64,000 nucleotides of DNA from Vespa crabro. Lineage: Eukaryota > Arthropoda > Insecta > Hymenoptera > Vespidae. The stretch spans positions 1,116,001-1,180,000 of the forward strand of contig NC_060979.1 in assembly GCF_910589235.1 (NCBI RefSeq), given 5' to 3'. A program made the position numbers and the translations under genes. Position 1 is the first letter of the stretch; the number at the start of each line of letters is the position of its first letter. The notes beneath the pieces are model-generated. The model was not told where the DNA came from and ran no database searches. It saw nothing but the letters and a program-made list of their open reading frames with translations. This document shows, in pieces, positions 46,051-59,000 of this stretch.

Positions 46051-48988
46051 TTAAAAGTGGTCCGGAACCATAGCCCAGGTGACCATAAGAAAGAAATAGA
46101 CGATGACAAATTTCAATATTCGATGCATCCAATAGAGTCTTGAAAATTCGAAAAATAAGTATCATTTAGAAATTATTATTAATGACAGATGAACAATGAT
46201 GTTAAAATGAAAGAAAGAAGATACCTTTGCCATTTTATATGAGCTTGCGGAAGTGTATCAATGGAATCCTTTAAAATGTACGTTCTTATCCCTAGGATAT
46301 AAGTTTGAAAGTAACTATCCCAATCGAGCTTTTTCATATTACAAAAGAACAATTCGTCATCCGCAGACTTTAAATTCTTCGTCAATTCGTCCCATCTTTC
46401 ATTTGTTAAGTTCCATTCAGTCGTAGAAAAATAACAAAGATTGTCCGACATTTTGTGTATTTTATTATACATTCAGAGTAATCTTGAACGAATAATATTA
46501 TCATCAGTATAAAATTTTTCTCCCTTTTTTCGTTCTAATGTCTTCTCTCCAGAGAATAAGATCAAAGAAATTCACCTTGGCCGTTCATATAAACACAATG
46601 CGATCGTATCAGTTATAAAAGCTGGTAGTAAATGTAGAAAATACACGTAGAATAAATAGACGGGCAGATATTTCGTTATGTTTAAAGAAGAGTAACAAAT
46701 TGCTTCCTTAGACGGTATTAATTGTGCGTATTTAAATATTTCCTTCAGTCTGTTCCTTCAGTCAGTTCCTACATTATCTTCAGATATGTAATTGTAAATG
46801 GGAATATCATCGCTAAATCAGAAAGATTATCGATACGAATAAAGAGGATATAATTTATTTTTTTCTAAAATCATTATTTAATTTGGTCGTGAAAATACTA
46901 TTTCCGTGTAAATGAAATCATTTGAACCTACCGATGATTATTTGCAATGTCCCAGGCACTCGCAATTAGACCATTTATAGTTAGATCTTCGGGTACCAAG
47001 TTTATTTTTAACGACCCATCACAATAATGAGTTCTCATTAATCCCATTAAAATGCCTGCAATAATTCCTACTGGTCCGTTCATGTTGTCGATCCATCCCG
47101 GAAAAGGTTCTCGATACGTTGATATTGCTAAAAATATTACATTAATTAATATACATTATTTATTGTATTATTCTACAAAAACTATATTACTGCCAACCAA
47201 TTGCAGGACGAAAGATTTCAATCGGTATCGATTTAGTATGCTTCCGTATCATATCTTCAGCGGCTGATTTCGTGTACACGTATGTATTCGGGCATATTCC
47301 AAGTAATCTAAAAAAAAGGAACGATGTAAATGTATTATTAATTAATGCATAATACAAATTCTTAAATTATTTTTTTGTAAATAAGTGAAATAAGTGAAAT
47401 AAGTAAAAAGAATTATTATTTGGAAATCTAAATGTACCGCGGTGTAATGGCGTTGAGCTATTTTTCATCGAAAGAATTCATCAGATCAATCAACTTGTCC
47501 CCATCCATGGGTGGATCATAAAATATCTCTTTAATAGGATTATGAATACAATTAGCATAAGCCGTTGATACGTGTACGAAATTCTAAATTATTGAAGTTC
47601 TTGAATAATTGAAAGATCTTGATAGTCATTAGTAAGTATATACAGGATAAAGATGGTACCTTAAGATTCGGCATTTATTTGGACAAATTTATCAAATCCC
47701 TTAGATTTTGCATGTTAATAGCTATCGCCGCTTTCATTTCTTCATTGAATCTCATGGTCGCGGTGACATTGAAAACAATTGATACTTCACGTATCTAGCT
47801 CTGTCAATTTTGGAAATACCGAGATTTGGCAAGCTACAATCCCCCTTGATTATGACTATTCGTTTTCGGAATTTTGGTTCTTCTTTCCTCAACTTGGAAA
47901 ACACCTAGAAAACGCACAGAATTGTAAATTTTGTCTATTTCGTTTAAATAAATGTCATAAAAAAATAAATAGCATTAGAAGACTTTGTACATGTTCAAAG
48001 TACACTAAACCAATAATTTATTTATTAATTTTTTGTTTCTTATACCTAGCAAGTATATACAAGGTACGTAATTTCTCTCAAATAATTAAAACTTGAGACT
48101 GAAGCGACCAAAAAAATTTTTGAAGAGATTTGTTTGGTATGATAGGAAACATCGTATGGTACCAAATTTATTTATTATAAATCGAACGATATGGAAAATT
48201 TTACAGTTAAATTCATTTTTTTAATAGAAATATATATTCTTTTTTTCACGGCTCAATGATTTTTTGAAACGAATTCGACGATTTTCTATATGAAGCCATC
48301 TATTATTATAAAATATTTTAAATTACATTACATTATATATTCGTGAGATCTTAAATAGTAAGGAATACAAATATATATCACTAGTTCCTGACTGTTATAC
48401 TGCATACAATTGAACATGAAAGTATATCAATCCAACTATTAAAAAGCAGTTATATAGTTCGATTTAAAAAAAAGGAATTTGACTTTGAAATTCTCCCAAC
48501 GCTTAACACGCTTAAAAAGGAATTAGAACATGGTGTAACTCTTCACTTTAAACAAATCCGTACAAAGACTTTTTTTTTAAGTTCGACCTCTCACAAGATA
48601 TTCCCATTTTTCAAAATAAATAAGATACGCTGTATACATTATTTAATAAATAGAGAATCTCATAGTTAAAGAATCAAAGAAAATATAGAAATAATAAACA
48701 ACTAACCGAATCTTCCATAAGTTCATCCAAGCGTTCAAGAACATTTTTCCCTTTTTTCGAACGTATCAAAATATAAATGCATCTGATGCCAGGACATCCT
48801 CTTAACAATTTCTCGATTAATGATTTTCCCATGAATCCAGTTCCGCCAGTCAAAAATACACTTTCATCGTCGTAAAACTTTTGAATAGGCTTGTCGATTA
48901 TTTCGACAGACGATTCTATAGTTGATGTTCCAACTGTTGAATCAAGGGCCACTTCTTGTTCAGACTCTTCTAACAGCGGTTTCATCAT
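46051..48988 (-). pseudogene. FAR-B, full-length FAR pseudogene with chimeric ancestry
   Basis: All eight exons are present. Exon 1 (48988-48707) is open, with TGGTGFMGKSLIEKLL and two codons fewer than FAR-A. Exon 2 (47904-47660) is 245 nt instead of 249: a 4-bp deletion near 47794 breaks the frame, and a TAA stands at 47677-47675 where FAR-A has GAA. Exon 3 (about 47575-47440) has a TAG at 47460-47458. Exon 4 (about 47308-47192) and exon 5 (about 47128-46935) are open, with CPNTYVYTKSAAED, then YREPFPGWIDNMNG. Exon 6 (about 46815-46578) has a TGA at 46760-46758. Exon 7 (about 46481-46224) has a TGA at 46475-46473 just before MYNKIHKM. Exon 8 ends at the TAA at 46053-46051. Exons 1-2 and upstream DNA are almost identical to FAR-A, while exons 3-8 are clearly diverged. 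No functional reductase is possible. Confidence 0.93.
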
Positions 48989-51745
48989 TTCTACTCTTCC
49001 AAATCGACCTATAAAAGTAAGCGTGAATTAGACATTTTTTTAAAATTCTATATCATAATTTTCTCTTCTTTAATCCGCTTTCATATTCATGTGACCACAC
49101 GACCACGATCACTTCCAATTATAAAATATAAATTCATGGCAAGCACGTTTGTGTATATATACCTATATATTACTTTTCTTTGATGCGAACGTACAAAAAG
49201 TAATAATGCAAAATAAAGAATGTTAAATACGGTTAACAAAATATCCTCTAATTAATCTGCATTTTAATTGTTTATTACAATATATTTTCTTCTTTAATCT
49301 ATTATGATTATGATCAAAGAAGCAATATTTCGTGGGAAGAATTTTTCACCTTTTTGGCTTGTCTTGAAATAATTCGAAAAACATCAATTGACACAATGCG
49401 TTATGAGGGCAGTGAGAGTCAATTGTGACATTGGTTCGTCGAAATTTATCCACAGTAAGTGTGTAGGCAATATAAGATACATATCTATATCTATAATAAA
49501 TATGTATCTTATTTTCAGCCTACCGTTTTGAGACATTATTCGATAAAGGAAAAAAAACCAAAAAAAAAAAAAAAACAACCGCTCACGTTATGCATTCATT
49601 ATCTTTTTTATTTTCAAATCTTACGCCAAATTTTACGATAGTTTTCTCTCTATTCTTGATTTATCATCTCCCAAATCAATATAGGAAACATAGCATTTAG
49701 ATAACAATCAGGATTCGATAAATTCCAAATCAATGTTATTAAACAATCGAACTGTCGATTTTATGGAGAAATAAAAAAAAAAAAGAAATAGCTGCATATA
49801 ATAAAAAGAAAGAAATGTTTATGTAATTCATTTAATTGAGAAAACGATTTTTCTACAATAGTGTCGTTTATATATTATAATATACAATATTGAATACATA
49901 ATGTTGGATATCCGTTTCTATGTTTGTTTTTTACTTTTAATCCCCTATCAAATGTTAAATATATAGTTTATATATGTATTATATTTAATGCTACTTGCAA
50001 ATTAACATAATAAAATTATATAATATAATATTTTATAATAATGTAAAATTTCAGAAAAGAAATGTTCATAAAATTATAATATGTTATAAAATAATATAAT
50101 AAAAAAGATACGATACATATAAACGAAGTATGGTGATTGTTTCTCTCACACTGACTATTATTTTCGCGTAATATCACGCATAATTGTAAATATAATCTTT
50201 AATAATTGAAATATTTTTTTTTCATAAATACACAAATTTTACTCTCTTTCACAGGTATTTTCCAATTATGAATTGAAATTGCATATGTGCTTTAAAAAAG
50301 ATTGTTAACGCACTTAATAACTTAATCACAAACGTACTTTCCTTCCGTACTCACGATAAGTGTATATACTCGAACAGAGTTCACTTTTACACTAAACTAT
50401 AAAATCAGATAGAAGCAGCTTAATATTGTTCCCCTCTACTATTTATTCAGCATATCCAACACGACCTGAAAGTTTAATAATTCTAAAGGTCAAAATTTAA
50501 TTTTTAAGTTTTTACTCGGATTATTGAAATCTAAAATAACTGTAAACAAAAAATGCAAATCAATTTATCCTGATGAAAATGATAAGAAATATTCGAAATA
50601 AAAATTCGCCAATAATAACCCCAATGTACTTATGCATTTATTGACCTGACGCATAATTATTGCATTATTATTTTCATGCTAATTTTCACTGCCTTCCAAT
50701 AAATATCGAAGAACAAATCATCTAATATTGATATATCGTTTTCAAAAAATATTTAATTACTTTATACAAGTTTTTAAGAATATAGTGGGATATATTTTTA
50801 TAAGTAATAAATAAGTTAATTAATAAGAAAAAAAATATCCGACCAAATTTTTATGAATAAAAATATCCAAATAATTATAATTTCAGCCATCTTTCCGTGC
50901 CACCCGAAAGGAAGGCTAAAGATACAATTTTTCATAAAATTTACATTTTAAACAAAATCCCTTAAATAAGAGAACACATTGATCCGCACTTTGCAAGAAC
51001 GTGAATTGAAATTATTCTTTCCTCTTCATTTTCATTGACAATCTTGTTTCTTTCACGAAAATCTGAACATTACGATAAGCCGTGAAATCATGTAATTATA
51101 AAGAAAATACAGGGAATAACGAATTTCAATATCTGATGCTTCCATTAAAGCATTACAAATTCGAACAATAAATATCATTAGAATGCGATAGTGAACGTAA
51201 AATGCAAGAAAGAAGATATCTCTGTTATTCTACACGAACATGTAGATGCTTTTCAATGAGATTCTTTAAGAGATATGTTTGAAAATAAATATCCTTCAAA
51301 AACAAAGTCCTTCGTAAAAGGAGAAAGAAGTATTCACGATTTTTGGTTGTTAATTTATGCGATTTATCAACCACTAATGATTAGCGGTTTGATCATCAGA
51401 ACTCCGGACATTAAGTTCACTTTTACCAATCCATCCTGATGATTAGTTTCTATTAATCCCATTCCAGCACCTGCTGTAATTTCTATTGGTCCGTGTATAT
51501 TATAAATTCATCCTTAAATAGATTCTTAATATTTGAATATTATTAAGAATATTACATTAATTTTTTCGGTTCCATAGGTGACTATAGTTGCTCACTATAA
51601 AATTTTCCTAATATATTATGATCGACTAAAGTGGTTTACGTTCAAAATCCTTCATAAATATCAAAGACGACTAAAGTCACGAATAATTATGTCCAGGAAA
51701 ATCAGTGAAGAAAAATCAAATCAAGTAAAAGAAATTTATATAGCC
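47625..51745. repeat. Segmental duplication, copy 2 (partner 7.85-12.26 kb)
   Basis: Direct copy of 7850-12258. It includes FAR exons 1-2, the upstream region with the A run and the GTTCACTTTTACACTAAAC block, and the lower part of the FAR-G remnant. It lacks about 165 bp found in copy 1 around 9316-9480. The high similarity contrasts with the older, eroded FAR DNA around it. Confidence 0.92.
51040..51540 (-). pseudogene. Duplicate of the FAR-G remnant
   Basis: Copy of 11540-12055 carried by the segmental duplication. It has the exon 8-like block (about 51190-51045), the end of exon 7 (about 51370-51250) and the exon 5-like block (about 51540-51390). It is broken in the same places as its partner, so the decay preceded the duplication. 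Confidence 0.75.
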
Positions 51746-51749
51746 TATA

Positions 51750-53385
51750 TATATATGTAATTATTATCATTTAGTATTTAACCAAAGTGCGGTAGCAATA
51801 AAAAAATCACCACTATGAAGAAAAACTTGACAGAATTTACAAATAAATAATGTCTCGCTTAATTTATTATACGTACCATATACGTACCATATCTTTTTTT
51901 GTCTTTCTACAAAATAATCATACAACCCCGATGACTTAATTTTAAATGAAATCTGCTAAAACATGTAATCGTTAGAAACATTTGAAATGTCGCAATAACC
52001 GTTATATAATTTGATCTAGAAAGATTATTCGAGTGCTAACATCTTACGATCTAACTGAATAATTGAAAACATTAGGACAAATTTTGTGAAGGTATTCAAT
52101 AAGAATAAAAAAATGAAAGAAAAAGAAAGGAGATATTATAAGGAAAATAAAAGTAACATATTCTCTCATAACCGACTAAAAATATGATGAATATGTATGA
52201 TTAATACATCAAATGAATCTTTCAATCTTCTGCATATATTATTAACAGTCAGTCTCTCTTCATCTTGAAATCTAATAAAAAAAGAAATAACGCACGCTTA
52301 ATTTATTAATTAGTTTTTTGTAATATTTCTCTATCGTTCATTAATCGTTATTGAAATATATTGACATTATTTGAATAATAATGAATTTCGATAACTTTTA
52401 AATCGACTCGATTAGAAACGGTCTGATATTAATAATGGTTATTTAAAAAAAAAGAGAATTGTGACAGATGATGAGAAGAAAAAGGATGCATAAACTGTGC
52501 AATTGAGCTCGTATATTTTATAAAATAATGTAGCTTAGATTTATGAACATAGATATTTATCAATTTTGAATATTCGTACCACGTGCAGTTATAATTACAT
52601 GCAATGTGGAAATACTTTCGAAAGAGTGATTTTTCGCTTTCATTTTCTTCTTCTAATTTTGCATTTGATCCCAATTGAAATAAAACTCTATAATTATATT
52701 TCAGTGATACTTGTACCATTAAACAATATTATAAAATGCAAGAATACAGAGAAAATATGAAATAAATGAATGATCACGATCATATCTCTCACGCTTGCCA
52801 TTTCCATAAATTTGCATACTCAATATCAAGTGAGTAATATTTCCATTTTGAAGAATGCAATGATCAATTCGCTTAGTAAACGTTATTGTCATACTAAGAC
52901 TTTATAATTGTTGTATTAATAAATTATATTAATTATTATCGTGAGAATTATTTAACGAGAGACAATTCGATTTTAATTTGACACTAAACTATTTTGTAAA
53001 ATGTTATATTTATTCATATTGCGAATTTACCTATGTCTTATATGTCAAAATATTTTAACAATTATTTGTTTATTTTTAATTTTTTATTGTATTTTTGCGT
53101 TGAAAATGACTCAAGGATAGGTTCATAAGGTTCGTTCAATTCGATTGTATCAATTTATTAAAAAATTTTAATCAAGTTTATATTACATTATAATATATTA
53201 ATATTTGATAAGGAAAACAATTTTTTTCTCGTAATTATCGCGCATGGCTATAAATGAATATCGTATAACGTATGACGAGTACGAGGGAAAAATCACAATC
53301 ATTCGTTCATTTTCTTCGTATTCTGCATTCTATTATATTTTTTACTATATATTATTTCTATTATATTATTTACTATATATTTTTA
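51750..53385. other. AT-rich DNA with fragments of dispersed repeats
   Basis: No gene recognised. About 52.57-52.99 kb contains inverse copies of pieces found at 36.17-36.47 kb. About 53.00-53.10 kb resembles 41.03-41.10 kb. Confidence 0.5.
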
Positions 53386-53490
53386 GAGATCGATATGATG
53401 GTAGTACCGATAAAAGTCGACGAAGAGATAAGAAATGGTTGCTGCAAAAATCGTCTCAAGAATTGGTACATCAATTGCATAAGTGCTAAT
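53386..53490 (+). pseudogene. FAR first-exon stub (plus strand), duplicate
   Basis: Same as the stub at 33436-33540, with an MMVVPIKVDEEIRNG start and a stop after about 36 codons. A few substitutions change the last codons. Confidence 0.45.
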
Positions 53491-53837
53491 TGATACGCAA
53501 TTCCGACTTCTTTCAATTTATTTATATTCATAAATATTTTTCTTTAATTGACATAAGAACTTTTTATTTTTATCATGTTAGCCCTTTTTTAAACGCCAAA
53601 TAATTATAAATATGATATTAGCAATATAATCAATAATTTTTGTTATATTCGTGCACCTTAAAATAGATGGATCTTTCAGTACTTAGTTATAGAATTCGGA
53701 AAATTATATTAAAATTATACAGTTAAGTATCTCACGGACAAACACCGCTTATAAATGTGTTAGTATGTGAGGTGTATGGGATGCTACTTTGAAAGAATTA
53801 TTTTAATTTTTAACAATAAGTTAGTTGGCGCACATTC

Positions 53838-53940
53838 GGTCGATATGCCAAAGTTCAAATCATTTTTCGCAGCAGCCATTTCTTTCATTTGCATTTATCA
53901 GAACTTCCATCATTTCTGCTCTTCCAAATCGATCTGCAAA
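53838..53940 (-). pseudogene. FAR first-exon stub (minus strand), duplicate
   Basis: The minus strand reads a TTTGCAG acceptor, GATCGATTTGGAAGAGCAGA, then an MMEVLINANERNGCCEK frame ending in TGA. The leader matches that of FAR-F and FAR-A nearly exactly, and MMEV is the FAR-F N-terminus. The Rossmann segment is missing. This is the better preserved of the two minus-strand stubs. Confidence 0.7.
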
Positions 53941-55139
53941 CGTATAGATGAACATAAACCTGAAGATATTCAAAACTTCTTATCTCATTAATTTGATTGA
54001 TTCATTTCGCTTGTTCCTTTTTCTATTTTTTAGAACGAATTTTTCCATTCACCTCACATTAGTGTGATTGATGATTGATTAATGATTCTATTAGAAAAAA
54101 CAATTTAAAAAAAAATATTATAATCGAATATTATTTACGCATTTTATAATGTTATGACGTTATTTTTCTTTGTATAATAGAGCGACCACAAGATCGTTAT
54201 TAACTCCAATTGGATAAAAAGTAATGATGACAGTTCTTACATTTATGCCTCTATAATACTGTAAAATTATAAATAATGAGAAAATCGTTTGATCTGTGAG
54301 CGTTTGTAATGTAATGTGTGATCCTAACTAAAACGGTCGTATATTTCGGGTTAAAAGAATTTATATAAAAGTATAAAGTTACTTCCTTAGATTAAATTTG
54401 CATACGTAAATAATACATAGCAATAGTTTCCTTAAGAACTATAACCTTAATAATGTTTAATAATGTTTAATTCGTGATTTCGTCAGCTATGAACGAAAAA
54501 CGCTTATCTTAGCATATATTACCATTTTTTAAAGTTCGTCCCATTTTTATGAAATAATTCGGTATATATATATTTATATCATTATAAATATATATATGTA
54601 TGTATGTATGGTCGTTATATAAATATAAATGTTCTAAAAATAATAGGTAATGGAAAATATATTATGTTAAATACAACTGATAAAATGACTTCTGAGTGAC
54701 CTCCGTTGCTCTGACCCCTATTTTAATAAGAGATATGATTTGCAAAACAAACTTCATTAAAGTTAAAATTATTCGTAAAATAAATTATACGTAAAAGAAT
54801 AGGAATTAGAAGGCAGATTAAAGTCGTTTCTGAATTTGATTCGTTTTATTCTTCGATATCTATTTATAATGAAATATATATTATATTTCACATAAAAACG
54901 AATATGTAATAATATAATTTATTTAAATAACACTTATACTCAAAACGATAAAAAATGATTATAAAATTAATCCGCATGTCGTTCAAGATAATCGTCTAAT
55001 CACAAATTTGTTTTTTTTCTGTCACTGTTTACTTTTCAACCTTTCGTACAGAAATATCTATAGTAATAAATCGAGACGGCTGTTAGTCATAAACAAATTT
55101 GTATTGTAGCAGAATAGTATATCTCACAAATGTTTGCTA

Positions 55140-56028
55140 ACAAGTATATTGTCGGTGGTTGTGTACAGAGATATATACCCCATTAGTATGTGTAATTAAC
55201 ATAATACGATTAAGCGATCATTTTAGATCACATTGAGTTTTAACTGTATTCCTGCTTTAATCTTCTTATGTATAAGTGTATTTAAATATATAATTCTTGT
55301 ATATTCGTTTTGTTGTTATACGTAAATGCAAAATAAAATATGTATTAATTATGAATGAATTTCTAGTGGCGATATAAATCAAATATCTCATCTATTTTTT
55401 GCTTGACCTGGTGAAACCATACGTATGGATTTATCTATGGAATAAATTCAAGGCGAATTCTGACCACTGGAAAACATATCTTTTATTTATTCATTGTTAA
55501 AAAAGAAAACATATTAAGACAAACGATTAAGGGATAAACCTCGAAGATATACTGCAAGATTTTATTTAATACTTCCTAGTTTGCAAATGATTTTACATTC
55601 TGGCGCGCTTGAATAACGGAACGATCATATATAAATATGCATGTATATAAGTAGACACACATAAGGAGATACTGAATTATTTTCAACTGATCAAAGAACA
55701 AAAAATTTTCTAATTACACCTTTATAAGTTCAAAATATTATAAATGAATTAGTGGCTTAGAATATTATTGAAGCATACATGTAAGAACAGCCATGATCTC
55801 TATTCATTCAATCGGTATTAATTAAGATAGTGTGATAGCTTGATTATATGAACAAAAATCAGTTAATCACATGGGATTGGAAAATGCTTGAATAATATTC
55901 GAAAGTACGATTATAATATTTTTTTAAATAGAATTATCAGCCTACTAATAAGAGAAATGTGAAAGAACTCGTGCTACAGCATAGAAAAAGAACGATCGAA
56001 GAATATATGTTAATATTTTTGTATACAG
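55140..56028. other. Upstream region of FAR-F
   Basis: The promoter and any 5' UTR exon of FAR-F should lie here. I could not locate a convincing TATA box or initiator. A splice acceptor (GTATACAG) ends at 56028, so the leader is probably split. The GTTCACTTTTACACTAAAC block seen upstream of FAR-A was not found here. Confidence 0.4.
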
Positions 56029-56048
56029 ATCGATTTGAAGGAACAGAA

Positions 56049-59000
56049 ATGATGGAAGTGCAAATAAAAGAGAACGACCAAGAAAAAGCTGTAGCGAAAA
56101 AGAATTTGAAGCTTGGAACATTGAAAGAATATTCGCCAAATGAAACGCTATCTTCAGTTGAAAACATCCACAAATTAACGACGATTCAAACCTTCTACGT
56201 AAATCAATGTCTTTTTATAACCGGCGGTACAGGTTTTATGGGAAAAATGTTGATTGAAAAATTATTACGAGGATGCCCTGGCATCAACTGCATTTACGTT
56301 TTGATACGAAGGAAAAACGATAAAAGTGTCTCTAAAAAAATGGAAGAAATTGTCGAAAATTCGGTGAGTCCTTTATTTACAATCGATTATTATATTTATC
56401 TTGTGATTAGATTTTCATTCAACTCTATGATTGTATGTCTTCACTGAATAGTATTTAATATTTAATACATTTAATAGATTCTTTTAAGAAGAAGAAAATT
56501 GATAAAGAATTTTCAAATGTCTCCTTCTTTCTTCTAAACCATATTATAAAGTGGTAACAGTAAAGCATAATAGAAAGCAGGCTCCTCAATAGTTTGTTTT
56601 CTGTATCTTTTCTGATATTAACGTTAAAATTAATATTTAGACGGAAAATATTCTCTACTTAGTTATATAATGACTTTGATGGAAGTCATGTAAAAAATTA
56701 CAATGAAATGCGTTTCTAAATATATGAAAAACAATTAAAAAGAATGTTTTAGAAAAAGATTTCCAAAGTTGAACACAGTACTTCTAATACATTAATACAT
56801 TCATGATCAAGCGTATAAAGCGATATGAACAGCTGATACCAAGTTTAATTTGCAAATATCTATAGCTGAATACCGCAATGATTTGTTATTTAAATATGTA
56901 CCCATATAGGAAATGTAGCTTCTTGATATCATACTTTCAATTAATTTGTGCTTAAAATTTAAACAGGAAGTTAAATATTGGATAGAATATTACAGGAAAT
57001 ATTAAACTTAGAAAGAGTTATTTATATTGATGAAATTTATATTTAGCAAACGAATATACTGAATTTTTTAAGACATAACTAAATAACGTATTTACAGGTT
57101 TGTTTCTGCTAATAGCTTTACGTTGTATCAAATAATAACTAGAAATTAGGCACGTTTCATAACGAAACTAAATCAAAGTAAACGAAATTGAACAAAAAAT
57201 TTACCAATAAAAATTTAATATTTTAATAATAATGTTCTCTCGATAAAACGCAATTCGATAAAATATTGAATTTTACATCTATGATTTTTTTTTCAAAATC
57301 TGAAAGTAAAAGTTGTAACACTGCGTTTTCATTTTTTGCTAGTAATCAAGACATAAGACTACGTTAGCGGTCTCGAAACGTTAAAACTCCCTAATAAGAA
57401 TGCATAAGAATATTTAAGGAATTAAGAATGATGAGGCCAAATTTTAAAAGTTTGTTAGTTTTCTTTTCACAAGCCAAATAAATATATCTATTTTTTTTCT
57501 CAACGTTTTTCATGTGTTAAACGCATCAGAGTTATTTTGGGTACTTTAGCAGATTTCTTGAATCCAACTTTCTTTTTTTTCTTCAATCGTATCGTCATTG
57601 TTCTCTATTCATTTTCTCACATTATTTATAATCTAAAGATAATAGAAAATAGTTTGATAGCATAAAAAAATTTGGTAAAAGATTTTTAATGCGGTAAGTT
57701 ACGACCCTCATTCTCTGGAGAGAGAATTCATATCGAAACATGTCAATGTTTACAATTATCTTTAAGACACTGTCTAAATTATATATAAATTGTTATTTGC
57801 TGTCTATTTCTATAAATTAGAAATGAAAAAGGAATAATTTAGAAATTTAGAAATCAAATATTAGGGAAGAAAATATAAGATAAAATAAATGCATAAATCA
57901 TAAAAATAGAAATCATCTCGTTATTTACCAATGCTCAATAACAAAGAAATGATCGTGATTCGATAGATTCAAGGCTTTATTCTGCAGTAATATATCCACT
58001 TTTCAATGTTTTCAACATTTATTTAACAAAGTGAGTTGAAGATACGACATAGGGTCCGACTATTTAGTCATTCCTCTATTAATGATACGTAGGTGCGTAT
58101 GTGGGACAGGAAATATTTATAAACCTATCAATGCACACTTTTCAGTTATTTAACACGCTGAGAAAGCAGCAGCCAGGATTCCAAAATCGCATAGTGGCGA
58201 TCGAGGGTGACTGTAGTTTGCCGAATCTCGGTATTTCGACAACCGATAGAGCTAAACTCATACGGGAAGTCTCTATTGTTTTTCACGTTGCCGCTACTGT
58301 GCGGTTCAACGAGAAAATTAAATTGGCGGCAGCTATTAATGTTCAAAGCCTGAAGGATTTGATACACTTATCTAAGGAAATGTCGAAACTAAAGGTACGC
58401 ATTCTATTCTTTGTATGTGTGCTAATAACTCTATCATCAATCTCTATTTCGATTACTTTTTATGATAAGAGATAGAAATCAATTGTTTGGTTCAGAAAAA
58501 CGCATTAATGTATGACTCAGATCCTTCTCTAAGTCACAGAAATTTTTCCAAGAAAGGAAATTGAAGTAAGGCGATGAAATTATTGAACAAATCTCTTTTA
58601 TATTTTATTGTTTGTAAAATTCAAATACGAAAAATGAAATCGCATCTTTGACATAGAATTCACAAGTATTATCCCTACTTAACAGACTTTCTGTGACATC
58701 GAAAACTTGAAAAAATGATTCTGACAAACAATTGATTAATGTATGTTCCTTTCAACCAAAGAATTACGTTCTCCGTTATTTCTTCGAATCAGTAAAATTA
58801 GCAATGATATCGTTTCGTAACATGGTTATTGAGACACGCTGCACATTTTATTAATTATGTGGATCTTTAATTGAATGATCTGACTCTAATGAATGTTTGT
58901 TATCTTTTATGTTATAGAGTTTCGTCCATGTATCAACGGCTTATGCCAATTGTCTTGAAAATCAGATCGAGGAGAAATTTTATGATCCATCGATGAATGC

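Larger units (their letters stand above)
53386..55135. repeat. Segmental duplication, direct partner at 33.44-35.28 kb
   Basis: Second copy of the 1.8-kb block. Some internal stretches present in the 33-kb copy are missing here, for example sequence around 34455-34500 and 34800-34860. Confidence 0.9.

Noticed and set aside
55959..56048. N-terminal extension of FAR-F upstream of the MM start
   Set aside because: The frame is open, but a splice acceptor at 56027-56028 with a leader matching FAR-A and the exon-1 stubs shows this is intron or UTR.
58146..58367. Minus-strand open frame of 73 codons
   Set aside because: It is the antisense shadow of FAR-F exon 2.
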